This document shows, piece by piece, positions 12,243 to 13,208 of a DNA stretch of 13,208 bases (the first letter of the stretch is position 1; every line of letters begins with the position of its first letter). The notes under the pieces were generated by a model that was given only the letters and a program-made list of their open reading frames with translations, made no database searches and was not told the origin of the DNA. The stretch comes from Patescibacteria group bacterium (lineage in GTDB: Bacteria; Patescibacteriota; Patescibacteriia; UBA9934; GWF2-40-263): positions 1-13,208 of the forward strand of contig SCSL01000030.1 in assembly GCA_004298405.1 (NCBI GenBank), read 5' to 3'. The position numbers and the translations under genes are program-made.

Positions 12243-12713
12243 ATGCAGAACCAGAAAAATATGCCAGAAAATTTTGAAGGTAGAGAAAAAGCAAGAAACT
12301 TTTCTGAAAGAGAGGTGGCGAGAGCTCAGGATTTGGTTCGGAAAATCCGAGAAGCCGTTGAATGGGATCTAGGAAAATTCTGTTCAAACGAGGAGGAGTT
12401 GGAGATGGTAGAAAGAGCCCAAGCCGCCATGCGAGATGTCGAGGCTTTGTTTCATGTGCCGGAGACGAAACTCTGGGTGACATTTGTTGGAAAAGATATA
12501 CCCGAGAGCATGCGCCAAGCGGACGAATATAATAAAAAGGTTCTTCCAGCTGAAGTCATTATTTTTAGCCATGCCGACCTTGAAAAACTTCGAAGGAGTC
12601 TAGAGGCAATTAGCGATGTTGTTGGTTGGGATATTGGTGTTCATGATGAACTGGAAATTTTGTTATTGCGCGAAGCGCGAGAATCACTCGAAGCATTGAA
12701 GAAAATTTCGTAG
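12243..12713 (+). CDS. Helical protein with an internal repeat, 156 aa, unknown function
   Basis: I do not recognise this protein. The frame can start at TTG 12237, ATG 12243 (used here) or ATG 12261 (MPENFEGREK); none has an SD. It is soluble, charged and helical. Two parts resemble each other: AVEWDLGKFCSNEEELEMVE near the N-terminal third and VVGWDIGVHDELEILLLRE near the C-terminus share W-D-[LI]-G followed by an E-E/D-E-LE helix and then A....LEAL. This suggests a duplicated helical-hairpin module. It follows the 250-aa gene by 30 nt on the same strand, and the next gene starts 15 nt after its stop, so the three are probably co-transcribed. Confidence 0.65.
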   Translation: MQNQKNMPENFEGREKARNFSEREVARAQDLVRKIREAVEWDLGKFCSNEEELEMVERAQAAMRDVEALFHVPETKLWVTFVGKDIPESMRQADEYNKKVLPAEVIIFSHADLEKLRRSLEAISDVVGWDIGVHDELEILLLREARESLEALKKIS

Positions 12714-12727
12714 TTTAATTGAGCCCT

Positions 12728-13096
12728 ATGGGTGAATCTACCGTCTGTCTTCGTGCCCGAGCCTCGCTTGAGGAGATTCGCTCTCTCAAGCGAGAGTTTG
12801 ATTTTGCGTATGACCTTGCGAGCTACTTGGGCAAAGAGGACGATATTGTGAGAGCACGGGAACTGCAGGGCGAACTAGAAAAAAAGATGAAGGCTATTCA
12901 AGAGACTCTTAACATCGTCGAGGCCGAGCGACTCTTTGATCTCAAACGTCAGTATGACAGCCAGACAGCCTTACTTAGGAAAGCCGGTTTACTTGAAACA
13001 AAAAAAGAAAAAAGTGCCTCGGGAGTTGAGCGGGAGATATTCTTCATAACCGGCATTGATGGAAAAGAATATCCCATGCCGTCCTATAAGCTGTGA
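12728..13096 (+). CDS. Coiled-coil protein of unknown function, 122 aa
   Basis: I do not recognise this protein. ATG 12728 follows the previous stop by 14 nt, with GAG 4 nt upstream as a weak SD; TTG 12719 is an alternative. Most of it (about 10-90) is heptad-like and charged: SLEEIRSLKREFDFAYDL, then ELQGELEKKMKAIQETL, then ERLFDLKRQYDSQTALL. The last 20 residues differ (REIFFITGIDGKEYPMPSYKL) and look like a short beta hairpin. A strong hairpin at 13135-13166 ends the presumed three-gene operon. Confidence 0.65.
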   Translation: MGESTVCLRARASLEEIRSLKREFDFAYDLASYLGKEDDIVRARELQGELEKKMKAIQETLNIVEAERLFDLKRQYDSQTALLRKAGLLETKKEKSASGVEREIFFITGIDGKEYPMPSYKL

Positions 13097-13134
13097 ATTA
13101 CGAAACTCCTTTTTGAAGCAAAATCAGATACAAT

Positions 13135-13166
13135 ACAAGCGGCACCCGTTAAGGAGTGCCGCTTGT
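13135..13166 (+). terminator. Hairpin downstream of the three hypothetical genes
   Basis: ACAAGCGGCAC (13135-13145) pairs perfectly with GTGCCGCTTGT (13156-13166), an 11-bp stem with a 10-nt loop, 38 nt after the last stop codon. The following TTATATGG is a poor U-tract, so it may act as a transcript 3'-end stabiliser or bidirectional terminator instead of a classical terminator. Confidence 0.65.
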
Positions 13167-13179
13167 TATATGGTTCCGA

Positions 13180-13195
13180 AGATTTTCGAAAATCT
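13180..13195. repeat. Perfect 16-bp palindrome at the right edge
   Basis: AGATTTTCGAAAATCT is a perfect 8+8 inverted repeat without spacer. It may be an operator for a gene beyond the window; nothing more can be said from the visible sequence. Confidence 0.5.
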
Positions 13196-13208
13196 ACAAC
13201 ACATCATC

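Noticed and set aside
13180..13195. Palindrome as a dif site for the Xer recombinase
   Set aside because: dif is about 28 bp with two 11-bp arms and a 6-bp centre; this 16-bp palindrome does not fit.

Overview
The window looks like chromosomal DNA from a reduced bacterial genome, most likely a Candidate Phyla Radiation / Patescibacteria member. The pointers are the PNPase active-site variant LEDGAGGMDFK, many short hypothetical and membrane proteins, very tight gene packing and mostly weak or absent Shine-Dalgarno (SD) sites. UGA is a normal stop (dksA, 8-nt-scale overlaps with lspA), so this is not a UGA-recoded lineage. The phylum assignment is inference; no rRNA is present.

Left block, minus strand (1-6770). 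From right to left: rpsO (S15) with its own promoter and terminator; an NYN/LabA-like nuclease-fold gene; pnp (PNPase) with a nested hairpin leader; a 419-aa membrane-anchored protein starting 1 nt after pnp; an AT-rich gap with two perfect DnaA boxes; a self-contained transcription unit of about 365 nt (perfect-spacing sigma70 promoter, several hairpins, UUCG-capped terminator) that encodes no recognised protein and looks like a structured RNA, perhaps with a 34-aa ORF; a dksA/traR-type zinc finger gene; lspA overlapping it by 4 nt; and the N-terminal part of comM running off the left edge.

Middle block (6770-10190). A plus-strand MFS-type transporter diverges from rpsO with an almost leaderless start. 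It is followed by two tiny membrane-protein genes on the minus strand. They have their own promoter, canonical AGGAGG SD sites and a terminator, and lie between two direct copies of a palindromic repeat, so they resemble an inserted cassette. Then come, on the minus strand, a membrane-anchored DsbA-like thiol oxidoreductase and, upstream of it, a small two-TM protein with two cysteines.

Right block, plus strand (10200-13208). An extended -10 promoter fires into a 121-nt near-perfect stem-loop element that forms the leader of a XerC/XerD-like tyrosine recombinase. Next are tRNA-Arg(UCU) with an encoded CCA and three helical, unrecognised genes, ending at a strong hairpin.

Functional themes: RNA turnover (S15, NYN, PNPase), envelope biogenesis (LspA, DsbA-like protein, MFS), DNA uptake and recombination (ComM, Xer), and a recurring pattern of RNA hairpins placed over or directly beside start sites (comM, pnp, xer, probably rpsO). 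The best leads for something undescribed are the orphan structured RNA with adjacent DnaA boxes and the repeat-flanked small-membrane-protein cassette.
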